Origin: Humibacter albus DSM 18994
GTDB taxonomy: Bacteria > Actinomycetota > Actinomycetes > Actinomycetales > Microbacteriaceae
DNA: 64,000 nt
Direction: 5' to 3'
Assembly: GCF_000421825.1 (NCBI RefSeq)
Contig: NZ_ATXT01000015.1
Span: forward strand, 369,686 to 433,685
Made by a program: the position numbers and the translations under genes. Positions 36,119 to 44,684 of this stretch are shown here, piece by piece. Position 1 is the first letter of the stretch, and every line of letters starts with the position of its first letter. Under the pieces are notes generated by a model. The model was not told the DNA's origin and made no database searches. It saw nothing but the letters and a program-made list of their open reading frames with translations.

Positions 36119-36805
36119 CTACGCCGGTGCGGTCTCCCGTGCGTCCGGCTCGTCCTCGCCGGCGTCGGCGGCCTCGGCCGCCACCGGGAGGAGCGGCGCC
36201 GACCGCACCGCGACCAGCGCGTCGACCGCATCCTGCACGCGCTCGGCAACGGGCTTGTCGCTGTTCGGACGGTCATGCATGGCGAACCCGAGCGCCGACA
36301 TCACGAGCGTCGCGGCCGCCACGGCTGTCTCGTGCGAGCCGGAACGTTCGGCAGCGAGCTGCACGAACTGGTCGCGCACGGAACTCATCCACTGGGTGAA
36401 GGCGGGCATGAGCTCCGGCCGTTTCATCATCAGCGCCTTCATGCGCTTACGGTCTGCGCCATAGCCGGCGGAGACGCCGATCAGGTCGCAGAGCGCCGGG
36501 ATGAGGTCGCCGTTCGCCGCCCGAAAGCGCTCGATCGTGCCGGGGTAGATCGCCTCCTCCGGCAGCCCGAGCGCGGCCGCCGCCTTCGAGGGGAAATAGT
36601 TGAAGAACGTGCGCAACGAGACGTCCGCCTCGTTGCAGATCTGCTCGACCGTCGTGCCGTCGAGGCCGTTCTGCTCCACGAGCTTCAGCGCCGCGTCATG
36701 GATGGCCTGACGTGTCTGGTGCTTCTTGCGCTCGCGCAGCGTCTCGGCCTCGGGCGCCGTCTGCTCGTCGAACGCGTCGTGCTGGGTGCTGGTCATCGTG
36801 TTCAC
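36119..36805 (-). CDS. TetR-family regulator co-transcribed with the MFS exporter
   Basis: A 228-residue TetR repressor. The helix-turn-helix is at about 30-70 (QAIHDAALKLVEQNGLDGTT, EQICNEADVSLRTFFNYFPS), followed by a helical ligand domain. The last 25 residues are Ala/Asp/Glu-rich. GTG 36805 has GGAGAGG 4 nt upstream; ATG 36796 is also possible. It starts 63 bp after the exporter stop on the same strand, so the pair is probably one operon, repressed by binding upstream of the exporter. Confidence 0.87.
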   Translation of the reverse strand: MNTMTSTQHDAFDEQTAPEAETLRERKKHQTRQAIHDAALKLVEQNGLDGTTVEQICNEADVSLRTFFNYFPSKAAAALGLPEEAIYPGTIERFRAANGDLIPALCDLIGVSAGYGADRKRMKALMMKRPELMPAFTQWMSSVRDQFVQLAAERSGSHETAVAAATLVMSALGFAMHDRPNSDKPVAERVQDAVDALVAVRSAPLLPVAAEAADAGEDEPDARETAPA

Positions 36806-36868
36806 ACTGCCTCTCCGAGGCCCGGGTGTCCAGGGGTCGACCGCAGCCATCCCCTGGACACGTCGGAC

Positions 36869-38944
36869 TCAGGCTCCCTGCGTCCGAATCGAACCGGTCT
36901 CGGTGAGCCCCGCCTTGTCCGCCTGCTCCTGCAGAGCGGACCTCTGACGCAGCGGCGGCACCTTGAAGAACCACGTGAGCACGAAGGCGAGCAGGATCAC
37001 GCTGAGAGCGAGCCAGTAGATCGTCTGCGCGGCCTGGGTGAATCCGACCATGAACGGCTTGCTCAGCCGGCTGTCGGCGCCGTTCAGGAACGACGTGTCG
37101 CTGGTCGAACTGCTCGAGGCATTGGATGCCTTCGAGTCGCTCTTCGTGATCTGCTTGTGGATCTTCGGCGTGAGCTGGTCCACCCAGTAGGTGCGCTGCT
37201 TGTCGTTCGCCCAGTTCACCGAGACCTTGCCGTCGATGACGGTGGCGTGCGCCTTCGTGGCGACCGCCTCGAGCGCGGCCTTCTCGGCGGCGGGCTTCGC
37301 CGCAGCCACCTGCTGGTCGATCACGGACGGCGCGTACGACTCGGGGATCACACCCGCGCCCACCTGCTGGTCGACCGCTGCGGTGACCTTCTCGGTCACA
37401 GCCTTGTCGGCTGCCGCCTTGGCCTGCGTGGCGGCGCTGTCGAGCTGCTTCTGGATGTTCTCCTTGATCGGGTCGACCATCGGATTCCAGAGCTGCTTCA
37501 TGATCGCCTTGTTCTGCTGGGCGGTCGCGACGGTCGGGTCGAGCGCGGCATCCAGAGCGGAACTGAGCGTGGCATTGTCGCTCATGCCCGTCACGATGTT
37601 GCCGGGCAGCACCGAGAACAGCACCGACAGCATGATCGCGGTTCCGAGCGTTCCACCGATCTGGCGGAAGAACGTGGCAGCGCTGCTGGCGACGCCCATG
37701 TCCTTCGGTTCGACCGAGTTCTGGCTGGCGAGCACGAGTGTCTGCATCAGCTGACCGAGGCCGAGGCCGACCACGAACATCCCTGCCATGAGGAACCACA
37801 GCGGACTGTCGAACTTGATGAACGTCAGCATGAAGAACCCGACCGCCGTGAACGCGGTGCCGGTGACCGTGAAGATGCGGTACTTGCCCGTGCGTGCGGT
37901 GATCTGACCGGAACTCAGTGCCGCGATCATCAAGCCGAGGACCATGGGGACCATGGCGAAACCGGATGCCGTCGGGCTCAGTCCGACCACGATCTGCAGG
38001 TAGAGCGGGATGGTCATCATGGCGCCGAACATGCCGAAGCCGACCAGCACGCCGATCACGGTGGCCATCGAGAACGTCCCGGAACGGAACAGCTTCATCG
38101 GGATGATCGCGTCGTCCTTCATGAGGATCTCGATCACGACGAAGGCGATGGCGCCCAGGCCCCCGAGCACGTAGCAGGCGATCGCGCCCGCCGACGACCA
38201 TCCCCAGGTGCTTCCCTGCTCGGCGACGAGGAGCAGCGGAACCAGGGCGACGACGACGGCCGAGGCACCCCACCAGTCGATACGGGGCTTCTTGTGATCG
38301 GCCACCTTCGGCAGGTGGAGGAACGCGATGATCATCAGGAGGGCGATGATGCCGATCGGCACGTTGATCAGGAACACCCAGCGCCATCCGGAGATCCACA
38401 TGATCTGGTTCGCCCCGGCGAACAGGCCGCCCACGAGCGGGCCGACGAGCGTGGAGATGCCGAACACGGCGAAGAAGTAGCCCTGGTATTTGGCCCGCTC
38501 ACGCGGAGCCAGGATGTCGCCCATGATCGCCAGAGGCAGCGACATCAGCGCACCGGCGCCGATGCCCTGGAAAGCACGGAAAGCGGCGAGCATGAGCATC
38601 GACGTCGAGAACGACGACAAGAGCGAGCCGAGAACGAACACGACGATGCCGAAGATGAACAGCGGTCGCCGTCCGAAGATGTCGGAGAGCTTGCCGTAGA
38701 TCGGCACCGTGATCGTCGAGGTGATCAGGTAGGCGGTGGTGACCCAGGCCTGCTGCTCGAGGCCGTGCAGGTCATCGCCGATGGTGCGGATCGCCGTGCC
38801 GACGACCGTCTGATCGAGCGATGACAGGAACATGGCGGCCATGAGGCCGTAGATGACGAGGAGGATCTGCCGATGATTCATGATCGGCGACGACCCTCCG
38901 GATGCGACCTCGCGGGTCTGCACCGGAGCGGTTGCGGTTGACAT
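36869..38944 (-). CDS. DHA2-family multidrug MFS exporter with large loop insertion
   Basis: A 691-residue drug:proton antiporter of the 14-helix DHA2 (EmrB/QacA) family. Motif A GKLSDIFGRRPLFIFG and the first helix MAAMFLSSLDQTVVGTAIRT are clear. After about helix 13 (TAIMLSVLFSVLPG) comes a hydrophilic segment of about 150 residues, rich in Ala, Lys and Gln and helix-prone (QKQLDSAATQAKAAADKAVT), then the last helix IYWLALSVILLAFVLTWFF. DHA2 proteins are normally near 500 residues. The loop would face the outside. ATG 38944 has GAAGGA upstream. The downstream TetR is its likely regulator. Confidence 0.9.
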   Translation of the reverse strand: MSTATAPVQTREVASGGSSPIMNHRQILLVIYGLMAAMFLSSLDQTVVGTAIRTIGDDLHGLEQQAWVTTAYLITSTITVPIYGKLSDIFGRRPLFIFGIVVFVLGSLLSSFSTSMLMLAAFRAFQGIGAGALMSLPLAIMGDILAPRERAKYQGYFFAVFGISTLVGPLVGGLFAGANQIMWISGWRWVFLINVPIGIIALLMIIAFLHLPKVADHKKPRIDWWGASAVVVALVPLLLVAEQGSTWGWSSAGAIACYVLGGLGAIAFVVIEILMKDDAIIPMKLFRSGTFSMATVIGVLVGFGMFGAMMTIPLYLQIVVGLSPTASGFAMVPMVLGLMIAALSSGQITARTGKYRIFTVTGTAFTAVGFFMLTFIKFDSPLWFLMAGMFVVGLGLGQLMQTLVLASQNSVEPKDMGVASSAATFFRQIGGTLGTAIMLSVLFSVLPGNIVTGMSDNATLSSALDAALDPTVATAQQNKAIMKQLWNPMVDPIKENIQKQLDSAATQAKAAADKAVTEKVTAAVDQQVGAGVIPESYAPSVIDQQVAAAKPAAEKAALEAVATKAHATVIDGKVSVNWANDKQRTYWVDQLTPKIHKQITKSDSKASNASSSSTSDTSFLNGADSRLSKPFMVGFTQAAQTIYWLALSVILLAFVLTWFFKVPPLRQRSALQEQADKAGLTETGSIRTQGA

Positions 38945-39032
38945 GCCAGTCCTTCGGATTGCGGGAGTAGTGAAAGCGCGTCGCCCGGCCACCGACCGAG
39001 CGGCACTGGACGCCGACACTGGCGGGCAATTT

Positions 39033-39084
39033 CTTGCAGGCAATGCAAGATTACGCCTCTCGATGCACAGTGTGCAAGTTTGCA
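39033..39084. promoter_or_regulatory. Cluster of TGCAA palindromes upstream of the MFS exporter
   Basis: Three overlapping or adjacent inverted repeats: CTTGCA-GGCAA-TGCAAG (39033-39049), TGCACA-G-TGTGCA (39064-39076) and TGCAA-GT-TTGCA (39073-39084). They lie about 90-140 bp upstream of the exporter start and are good candidates for binding sites of the co-transcribed TetR. The DNA here is locally AT-richer than the surroundings. Confidence 0.5.
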
Positions 39085-39207
39085 GCAGCGCATTTTTGCT
39101 CGACGTGCACGTTCCTGTGGATGCTTTCAGAAAGCTGATGCGCGTTCAGCTTCCTTTCTTCCTGCGCCGGGCTCTTGCAGCGCCCGACCCCGCTACTTCG
39201 TCCCGGG

Positions 39208-39349
39208 TCCCCCGTCCCGAATCGGACAAGAGTTCCCGATGCACCGGCCACATCCGTCCGAAGCGGAACAGGGGGCGCGCCGCCCCGCGTTTGGAAGTCA
39301 AGAAATGCGAACCTCCGGCGTCGTATGTGCATTTCTTGACTTTCAAACG
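39208..39349. repeat. Hairpins in the 535-bp gap between the MFS exporter and mogA
   Basis: The best is a 21-bp stem with one mismatch: 39288-39308 (containing GGAAGTCAAGAAATGC) pairs with 39329-39349 around a 20-nt loop. A second, weaker stem pairs about 39208-39226 (CCCCCGTCCCGAATCGGAC) with 39256-39275. I see no gene in 38945-39479. The stems could be terminators or another dispersed palindrome type. Confidence 0.7.
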
Positions 39350-39479
39350 AAGAGACGGCGGTCACGGACTCACCCGCGTCCGACGACACGGCCCGCCACG
39401 AGGTCACGGCCGGCTTGGCCGGGGCCCGCCGCGGACTCGCGACGAAGTCCGCTCGGGGACCGCGCCCTAGGCTGGTGGC

Positions 39480-39956
39480 GTGTATGCAGCGGCCGTCCTC
39501 ACGGTGTCCGATCGGTCCAGTGCCGGCGAGCGGGACGACACGAGCGGGCCGGTCGCCGTCGCGGCCTTGCGCGAGGCGGGCTTCGCGTGCGCCGAACCCG
39601 TGGTCGTGCCGGACGGCGCCGACTCCGTCGAAGGTGCGTTGCGCAAGCTGCTGGCTGACGGCATCCGATTGATTGTCACGACAGGCGGCACCGGTGTGAG
39701 CCCGCGCGATGAGACGCCGGAGGGCACCGCCCGAGTGCTCACGCGCGAGGTGCCCGGCATCGCGGAGGAGCTGCGCCGGCGCAGCACAGCCGAGAAGCCG
39801 GCCGGCATGCTCTCCCGCGGCCTCGCCGGCCTTGCCGGCGAGACGCTCATCGTGAATCTGCCCGGGTCACCGGCCGCCGTCGCCTCCGGCATGCCGATTC
39901 TTCTGCAGGTCGCGCCGCACGTGCTCGCACAGGTGCAGGGAGAGGATCACCGATGA
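39480..39956 (+). CDS. mogA: MogA/MoaB-family molybdopterin adenylyltransferase
   Basis: A 158-residue protein of the MoaB/Mog family, which adenylates molybdopterin before metal insertion. It has AVLTVSDRSSAGERDDTSGP, TTGGTGVSPRDETPEGT and VNLPGSPAAV in the usual order. GTG 39480 is the first start in frame. It overlaps moaE by 4 nt (ATGA). It is transcribed rightwards, convergent with the large nar/moa operon. Confidence 0.9.
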   Translation: MYAAAVLTVSDRSSAGERDDTSGPVAVAALREAGFACAEPVVVPDGADSVEGALRKLLADGIRLIVTTGGTGVSPRDETPEGTARVLTREVPGIAEELRRRSTAEKPAGMLSRGLAGLAGETLIVNLPGSPAAVASGMPILLQVAPHVLAQVQGEDHR

Positions 39957-40378
39957 CCGTGCGCCTCGCGCGCATCAGCGCCGAGCCACTCGACCTCGCC
40001 GAGCACCTGGATGCCGTGCAAGACGCCCGCACGGGCGCCGAGATCTCGTTCGTCGGCCGGGTGCGGGACCACGATCCGGATGCCACGGGTTCGGTCGTCG
40101 CGCTCGAATACACCTCGCATCCCGACGCCGAGACCGCACTCATGACCCTGGCCGAGCGTGCGAGCGCCGGCACGGAGGCGATCGTCGCCGTCAGCCATCG
40201 CATCGGCCGCCTGAGCGTCGGCGAACCGGCCGTGATCGTCGCGGTCTCGGCGGCCCACCGCGGTGAGGCGTTCGACGTCTCGCGGGCGCTCATCGAGTCG
40301 ATCAAGCACGAGCTGCCCATCTGGAAGCGCCAGATCGAAGCCGACGGCACGACCGCGTGGAAGGGCCTCGGCGGCTGA
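39953..40378 (+). CDS. moaE: Molybdopterin synthase catalytic subunit
   Basis: A 141-residue MoaE protein, which with MoaD inserts two dithiolene sulfurs into precursor Z. AEISFVGRVRDHDPDATGSV, ALEYTSHPDAE, HRIGRLSVGEPAV and KHELPIWKRQIEADGTTAW are the family landmarks, including the catalytic lysines near the C-terminus. It ends 5 nt from the end of the convergent moaD, so the two subunits of one enzyme are on opposite strands. Confidence 0.93.
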   Translation: MTVRLARISAEPLDLAEHLDAVQDARTGAEISFVGRVRDHDPDATGSVVALEYTSHPDAETALMTLAERASAGTEAIVAVSHRIGRLSVGEPAVIVAVSAAHRGEAFDVSRALIESIKHELPIWKRQIEADGTTAWKGLGG

Positions 40379-40383
40379 CCCGT

Positions 40384-40617
40384 CTACCCGCCGGCGAACG
40401 GCGGAAGGATGTCCACCACAGCGCCAGCAGGCAGCGGCTCCGCGTCGTCGGTGCGAGCGCCGTCCACGAGCACGGAGCATCGTGGAAGTATCTCGCCCAG
40501 CGCGGGATGCCCGGCGCTGAGCGCGGCGCGCAGCCCGGCCACGTCGGCCGCGGAGACGTCGAGCTCCGCCGCGCCGGCTGCTTCTTCCGCGGCCGCGAAC
40601 AGACGAACCGCGACCAT
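40384..40617 (-). CDS. moaD: Molybdopterin synthase sulfur carrier subunit
   Basis: A 77-residue ubiquitin-fold protein ending in the required Gly-Gly (ILPPFAGG), the site of thiocarboxylation. It begins MVAVRLFAAAEEAAG. ATG 40617 overlaps the stop of the DUF6457 gene by one base (TGATG), so it is translationally coupled as the last gene of the leftward operon. The MoeZ-like protein upstream is its probable activator. Confidence 0.9.
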   Translation of the reverse strand: MVAVRLFAAAEEAAGAAELDVSAADVAGLRAALSAGHPALGEILPRCSVLVDGARTDDAEPLPAGAVVDILPPFAGG

Positions 40618-40952
40618 CAGACCCGCCCCGGGTCGTGCTGCGTGGACCCGTTCTCCGCGGACCCGTTCTCCGCGGAGCCGTTCTCCGCGGAGCCGTTCTG
40701 CCAACTGCCGGCCAGCTCCGACACGGCCGCGACCGCCTCACGCACCTGATCCGGCGAGCCCCCGGCGCGACCCGCGACGAGCCCCGCGACGAACGCGCTG
40801 AACGGTGCGGCTGGGCGGGCGACGCCGTTGGCGACGTCCTTGGCGAGGTCCAGGATCAACGCGATCGGCACATCCTGCGCGCTCAGGTCGAAACGCTCGC
40901 GCAGCGCTTCGGCCCACTGGTCCAGTGCTTCCGGGGGCAGACGGTCAGCCAT
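40617..40952 (-). CDS. DUF6457-type small protein next to mobA
   Basis: A 111-residue protein starting [20 protein letters not shown], with a helical body (LILDLAKDVANGVARPAAP, FVAGLVAG). It resembles the DUF6457 family often found beside mobA in actinobacteria; function unknown. The C-terminus is a low-complexity tail of four NGSAE-like units encoded by a 15-bp repeat. ATG 40952 overlaps the mobA stop by 8 nt, with AAGGAG upstream. The setting suggests a helper of molybdenum-cofactor maturation. Confidence 0.72.
   Translation of the reverse strand: MADRLPPEALDQWAEALRERFDLSAQDVPIALILDLAKDVANGVARPAAPFSAFVAGLVAGRAGGSPDQVREAVAAVSELAGSWQNGSAENGSAENGSAENGSTQHDPGRV
40646..40700. repeat. 15-bp tandem repeat in the 3' end of the DUF6457 gene
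   Basis: Units close to ASCCGTTCTCCGCGG begin at 40646, 40661 and 40676, with a partial fourth from 40691. On the minus strand each encodes Asn-Gly-Ser-Ala/Thr-Glu, so copy number changes would lengthen or shorten the tail in frame. Confidence 0.9.
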
Positions 40953-41658
40953 GGGATTTCTCCTTCGTGATCCTGTCGAAATCGTCCCACGTATCGACAT
41001 CGTCGGCGACGTGGTCGGTATCGGTGAGCGCCTCGATGTCGAGGCCGGCGAGCAGGGAGCGCACCGAGGCATCCCTCCCGCCGTCGGGAACGGATGCCGC
41101 GGCCTCCCTCAGCGCGCTCGTGCGGTACACGCCGGTGAGCCACTGGCCGCGGCCCGACGCGTCGACGAGACACGCCCCATCGGCCGTGTGCGGCGTCGGC
41201 GCCGCCGCGATCCATGCGGCCAGTCGACCCACCGCCTCCTGTGCCCGCGGAAGGTCGCACGCCAGGAGGAACGTCCACTCGGCCTCGTCGGTCGAGGCCG
41301 CTGTGTCATGGGACGTCCGATCGGCCGCTCCACCGCCGGCCCCCTCGCGCTGCGTCGCCGCTTTCGCCATCGCTGCCAGTCCCGCCACCACGGCTGCCGC
41401 GGGCCCGCTGAACGGCGGGTCTTCGCGGGCCCACTCGACCGCGATCCCCGCGGCATCCGTGTCGTCGACGGCCTTGTGCTCGGGGCGTGGCCCGACGATG
41501 ACGACCGGCGCGCATTCCGCTCCCCGCACCGCATCGAGAGCGCGCTCCAACAGTGTGCGGCCCCGCACCTCGAGGGCCGGTTTGTCGATGCCGCCCATGC
41601 GCGACGCGCGGCCGCCGGCGAGCAGCACGGCGGCCTTTGCGGAAGCCGCGGCCGTCAT
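40945..41658 (-). CDS. mobA: Molybdenum cofactor guanylyltransferase
   Basis: A 237-residue nucleotidyltransferase with the start motif [19 protein letters not shown] (LAGGxSxRMGxxK). It has [15 protein letters not shown] [12 protein letters not shown] and the metal-binding [12 protein letters not shown]. It converts Mo-molybdopterin to the bis-MGD form required by NarG. A polar insertion (about 105-125) precedes the LACD motif. ATG 41658 overlaps the moaC stop (ATGA). Confidence 0.88.
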   Translation of the reverse strand: MTAAASAKAAVLLAGGRASRMGGIDKPALEVRGRTLLERALDAVRGAECAPVVIVGPRPEHKAVDDTDAAGIAVEWAREDPPFSGPAAAVVAGLAAMAKAATQREGAGGGAADRTSHDTAASTDEAEWTFLLACDLPRAQEAVGRLAAWIAAAPTPHTADGACLVDASGRGQWLTGVYRTSALREAAASVPDGGRDASVRSLLAGLDIEALTDTDHVADDVDTWDDFDRITKEKSHG

Positions 41659-42152
41659 CCGTCCGCTTCCGATCCGACGTCCTCCCCCGGCCGCTGCCAC
41701 GGTCCGGACTTGCCGCCGGTCTTCGCGATGAGTCGCACGTCGGTGATGGAGGTGGCCTTGTCGAGCGCCTTGACCATGTCGACCACGGCGAGCGCCGCCA
41801 CCGACACCGCAGTGAGCGCTTCCATCTCGACACCCGTGCGGTCGGCGGTGCGCACGGTCGCTTGTAGCTCGACTCCCTCGTCCACGACGCGAACGTCGAC
41901 GGCCGCACCGTGAACGCCGATCACGTGCGCCAGCGGCAGAAGCTCCGGCGTGCGCTTGGCGCCGGCGATGCCCGCGATGCGCGCCACGGCGAGCACGTCG
42001 CCCTTCGGCACGGATCCCCCGCGCAGCGCCGCGACCACGTGCGGAGCGCACCGCACGAAACCGCGCGCCGTGGCGGAGCGCACCGTGGGCTGCTTCTCGG
42101 TGACGTCGACCATGCGGGCATGACCCGCGGCATCCAAGTGCGTGAAGCTCAT
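41655..42152 (-). CDS. moaC: Cyclic pyranopterin monophosphate synthase
   Basis: A 165-residue Moa[36 protein letters not shown] and [20 protein letters not shown] are the family landmarks; the His and Lys residues of the active site lie in the LPLAH and DMVKALDK segments. It acts with MoaA, which is not in this window. It overlaps moeA and mobA by 4 nt on each side. Confidence 0.93.
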   Translation of the reverse strand: MSFTHLDAAGHARMVDVTEKQPTVRSATARGFVRCAPHVVAALRGGSVPKGDVLAVARIAGIAGAKRTPELLPLAHVIGVHGAAVDVRVVDEGVELQATVRTADRTGVEMEALTAVSVAALAVVDMVKALDKATSITDVRLIAKTGGKSGPWQRPGEDVGSEADG

Positions 42153-43348
42153 GAGATCAGCATGACATCGACGACGTCACCGGCCGCCACCGAGTCCAGC
42201 TCGGCGGGGACGATCGCGTAGGCGTCGGCGCGACCGAGACTGGCCGCCAGGTGAGACCCGCCGGGTGAGACGGGTCGCACCCCCTCGGGTTCCACGACGA
42301 CGGGTCGATATTGCCGGCGGCCGGCAGGCGTGCGCCAGTCCTCGAGCACCGGCAGCCGCACGATCAACCGGTCGAGCCGCGCGCGACCCTGCAGTTTGAG
42401 CAGCGCCGGACGCACGAACACCTCGAACGAGACGGCGACGCTCACGGGGTTTCCGGGCAGCCCGAAGAGCAGCCGCCCATCGCCGGCTCCGAACCCCTGC
42501 GGCTTTCCGGGCTGCATCGCCACCGTGACGAATTCCATGGGAGCCACGTTCTTCACCACCTCGTATGCGCCGGCGCTCACGCCGCCCGAGGTGATCACCA
42601 CGTCCGATCCCCGCATGGATGCCTCCGCCAGCGCCGCGCGCAGCCCGTCGCCCTCGTCGTCGACGTGCGTCACGAGCACCACCTCGGCACCCTCCTCGGC
42701 GCAGAGCGCCGCGAGCAGTGTGCTGTTGGACTCCGGGATCTGCCCGCGCTCGAGCGACTCGCCCGGCGCACGGAGCTCGTCGCCGGTGGAGACCACCGCG
42801 ACGCGAGGGGCGCGCGACACCGCGACCTGAGCCACTCCGGCCGCCGCGATGCCCGCCAGCTGCCGCGGACCGAGAAGAGCGCCCGACGCAAGAATCACGT
42901 CGCCGGCCCGGCATTCGTCGCCCTGCCCGCGCACGTGCATTCCGCGCGACCGGGGCGCCTCGACGACCTCGATCGTGCCGAGCGAGTCCGCGAGTCCGCC
43001 AGCCGTCTGCTCGAACGGCACCACAGTGTCCGCATCGGTGGGCAGCGGCGCACCTGTCATGATGCGGGCCGCCTGCCCGGGTGCCAGCGCCGGGTCGGCC
43101 GACGTGCCAGCGGGGAGGTCGGCGACCACCTCGAGAACGGCGGGGTGATCGCGTGTCGCGCCGGCGGCATCCTCGAAGCGCACGGCGAAGCCGTCCATCG
43201 CGGAATTGTCGAACAGCGGCAGGTCGACGGCGGAGAGCACCGGCTCGCGCAGCGTGCGTCCGAGCGCCGCCTGCACCGGGATCACGGTGGTGGGCAGCGC
43301 GTGCACGGCCGCCAGGATGCGTTCCCGATGCTCCTCGACGGTGATCAC
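42149..43348 (-). CDS. moeA: Molybdopterin molybdotransferase
   Basis: A 399-residue MoeA that inserts molybdate into adenylated molybdopterin. [57 protein letters not shown] and [14 protein letters not shown] with [19 protein letters not shown] are all present and in order. GTG 43348 has GAGGGAG upstream. It is separated from the MoeZ-like gene by a 15-bp repeat array and overlaps moaC by 4 nt. Confidence 0.93.
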   Translation of the reverse strand: MITVEEHRERILAAVHALPTTVIPVQAALGRTLREPVLSAVDLPLFDNSAMDGFAVRFEDAAGATRDHPAVLEVVADLPAGTSADPALAPGQAARIMTGAPLPTDADTVVPFEQTAGGLADSLGTIEVVEAPRSRGMHVRGQGDECRAGDVILASGALLGPRQLAGIAAAGVAQVAVSRAPRVAVVSTGDELRAPGESLERGQIPESNSTLLAALCAEEGAEVVLVTHVDDEGDGLRAALAEASMRGSDVVITSGGVSAGAYEVVKNVAPMEFVTVAMQPGKPQGFGAGDGRLLFGLPGNPVSVAVSFEVFVRPALLKLQGRARLDRLIVRLPVLEDWRTPAGRRQYRPVVVEPEGVRPVSPGGSHLAASLGRADAYAIVPAELDSVAAGDVVDVMLIS

Positions 43349-43380
43349 ACGTTCTCCCTCCGCTGACGGAACGGGCTTCT

Positions 43381-43470
43381 CGTTCCCGGCGCGCTAATTC
43401 CCGGCACACTCGTCCGCGGCGCGCTCGTTCGACACCCGCTCATCCCCGGCGAGCTCGTTCCTGCTCTGGT
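43381..43470. repeat. Degenerate 15-bp tandem repeat between moeA and the MoeZ-like gene
   Basis: Six 15-bp units (43381, 43396, 43411, 43426, 43441, 43456) near CGTTCCCGGCGCGCT. The first four fill the 91-bp intergenic gap; the last two encode the C-terminus of the MoeZ-like protein, whose stop codon is at 43440-43442. Confidence 0.75.
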
Positions 43471-44621
43471 TCACGGCCGCTCTGCTGCTCCGGACGGCGC
43501 CGCGCCCACCCCTCCATGCCGCCGCGCAGCACGGAGGCGTGCGCTCCGGCGCCGTTCAGCGCCGCCGCCGCCACGCGGGCCCGCACGCCGACCTCGCACA
43601 CGACGACGACGTCACGGCCGTGCAGCCCGAGCCCGGAGACCGTGCCGTCGACATCGCGAAGCAGTGCCCGCAGCGGCACGAGCTCGGACCCCGGGATCCG
43701 CCCCGCCCCTGGCTCATCCGCGTTCCGCACATCGAGCACGAGAACGTCCGCGGCCGCCGCGCCTGGCAGGTCGTCCACCTCGGGAACCGGGGGGCGCCGC
43801 ATCGCAGTATTCCCGCTCGTCGGCGCCGCGGCATCGTTCGCTCTGGATGCCCGCAGCGGCACCTCGCGCTGCGTGCCTCCCAGCGCGTCCAGCAGCGCGA
43901 CTCGTCCGATCAGCGGTCGGCCGATGCCGGTCACGAGCTTGAGCGCCTCGGATGCCATCAGCGCGCCAACCTGCAGACAGAGCGGCCCGAAGACCCCCAC
44001 CGCGGAGCACGCCGGAGCCTCGGACCCCGGCGGGTACAGGTCGTGCAGCCGCACCGCCGGGACACCCTCGGGCGGAGCGGACCAGAACACCGTCACCTGT
44101 CCGGCGAACTCCTGCACCGTGCCCCACACGAGCGGGAGGCCGAGCCGTTCGCACGCCTGCGCCACGATCTCGCGGCTCTCGAACGAGTCCGTTCCGTCGA
44201 TCACGAGATCGACTCCGGCGAGCCGCTCTGCGGCATCCCGAGTCGTCAGCCGCACGTGCTCGGCGCGTACCCGCGTCTCGGAGAGCTCGGCGGCGACCCG
44301 CACGGCGCTGTCGGCCTTCGGGGCGCCCACGTCCTGCGTGCGGTGGATGACCTGCCGCTGCAGGTTCGAGAGCTCGATGACGTCGTCGTCGAACACCACC
44401 AGTTCGCCCACGCCCGCCGCGGCGAGCGCGAGCACGACGGGTGCGCCGAGCCCGCCGGCGCCGATCACAGCGACACGGGCGCTCGCGATGCGCCGTTGCC
44501 CCTCGGTCTCGAGTCCGGCGAGGCGCCGGTGACGCGCCGTGCGGCTGAGCTCCGCGTCGCTGAGCCGAGCGCGCGGCTCGACCAGTGGCGCGAGGAGCTC
44601 TCCGGCCTGGAACGGCAGCAT
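43440..44621 (-). CDS. ThiF/MoeB adenylyltransferase fused to rhodanese (MoeZ-like)
   Basis: A 393-residue E1-like enzyme that adenylates and sulfurates the MoaD C-terminus. ATP-binding VIGAGGLGAPVVLALAAAG (52-70), DGTDSFESR (142-150) and C205 (EAPACSAVGVFG) match MoeB. A C-terminal rhodanese domain (about 285-380) carries the persulfide cysteine C342 in VVVVCEVGVRAR. The zinc-binding CxxC usually found before the LYP motif is absent: the sequence reads AVRLHDLYPPG. ATG 44621 has GGAGAG upstream. It lies between narI and moeA in the leftward operon. Confidence 0.88.
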   Translation of the reverse strand: MLPFQAGELLAPLVEPRARLSDAELSRTARHRRLAGLETEGQRRIASARVAVIGAGGLGAPVVLALAAAGVGELVVFDDDVIELSNLQRQVIHRTQDVGAPKADSAVRVAAELSETRVRAEHVRLTTRDAAERLAGVDLVIDGTDSFESREIVAQACERLGLPLVWGTVQEFAGQVTVFWSAPPEGVPAVRLHDLYPPGSEAPACSAVGVFGPLCLQVGALMASEALKLVTGIGRPLIGRVALLDALGGTQREVPLRASRANDAAAPTSGNTAMRRPPVPEVDDLPGAAAADVLVLDVRNADEPGAGRIPGSELVPLRALLRDVDGTVSGLGLHGRDVVVVCEVGVRARVAAAALNGAGAHASVLRGGMEGWARRRPEQQSGREPEQERARRG

Positions 44622-44684
44622 CTCTCCAGCGTAGTTCGCGGCCCCCGGGGCGCACGGCTTCAGCACCCCCATCGGCAACGCGGC

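Noticed and set aside
36107..38824. Plus-strand 905-codon frame opposite the MFS exporter
   Set aside because: Antisense shadow, extremely His/Glu/Arg-rich, with no ribosome-binding site or family similarity.
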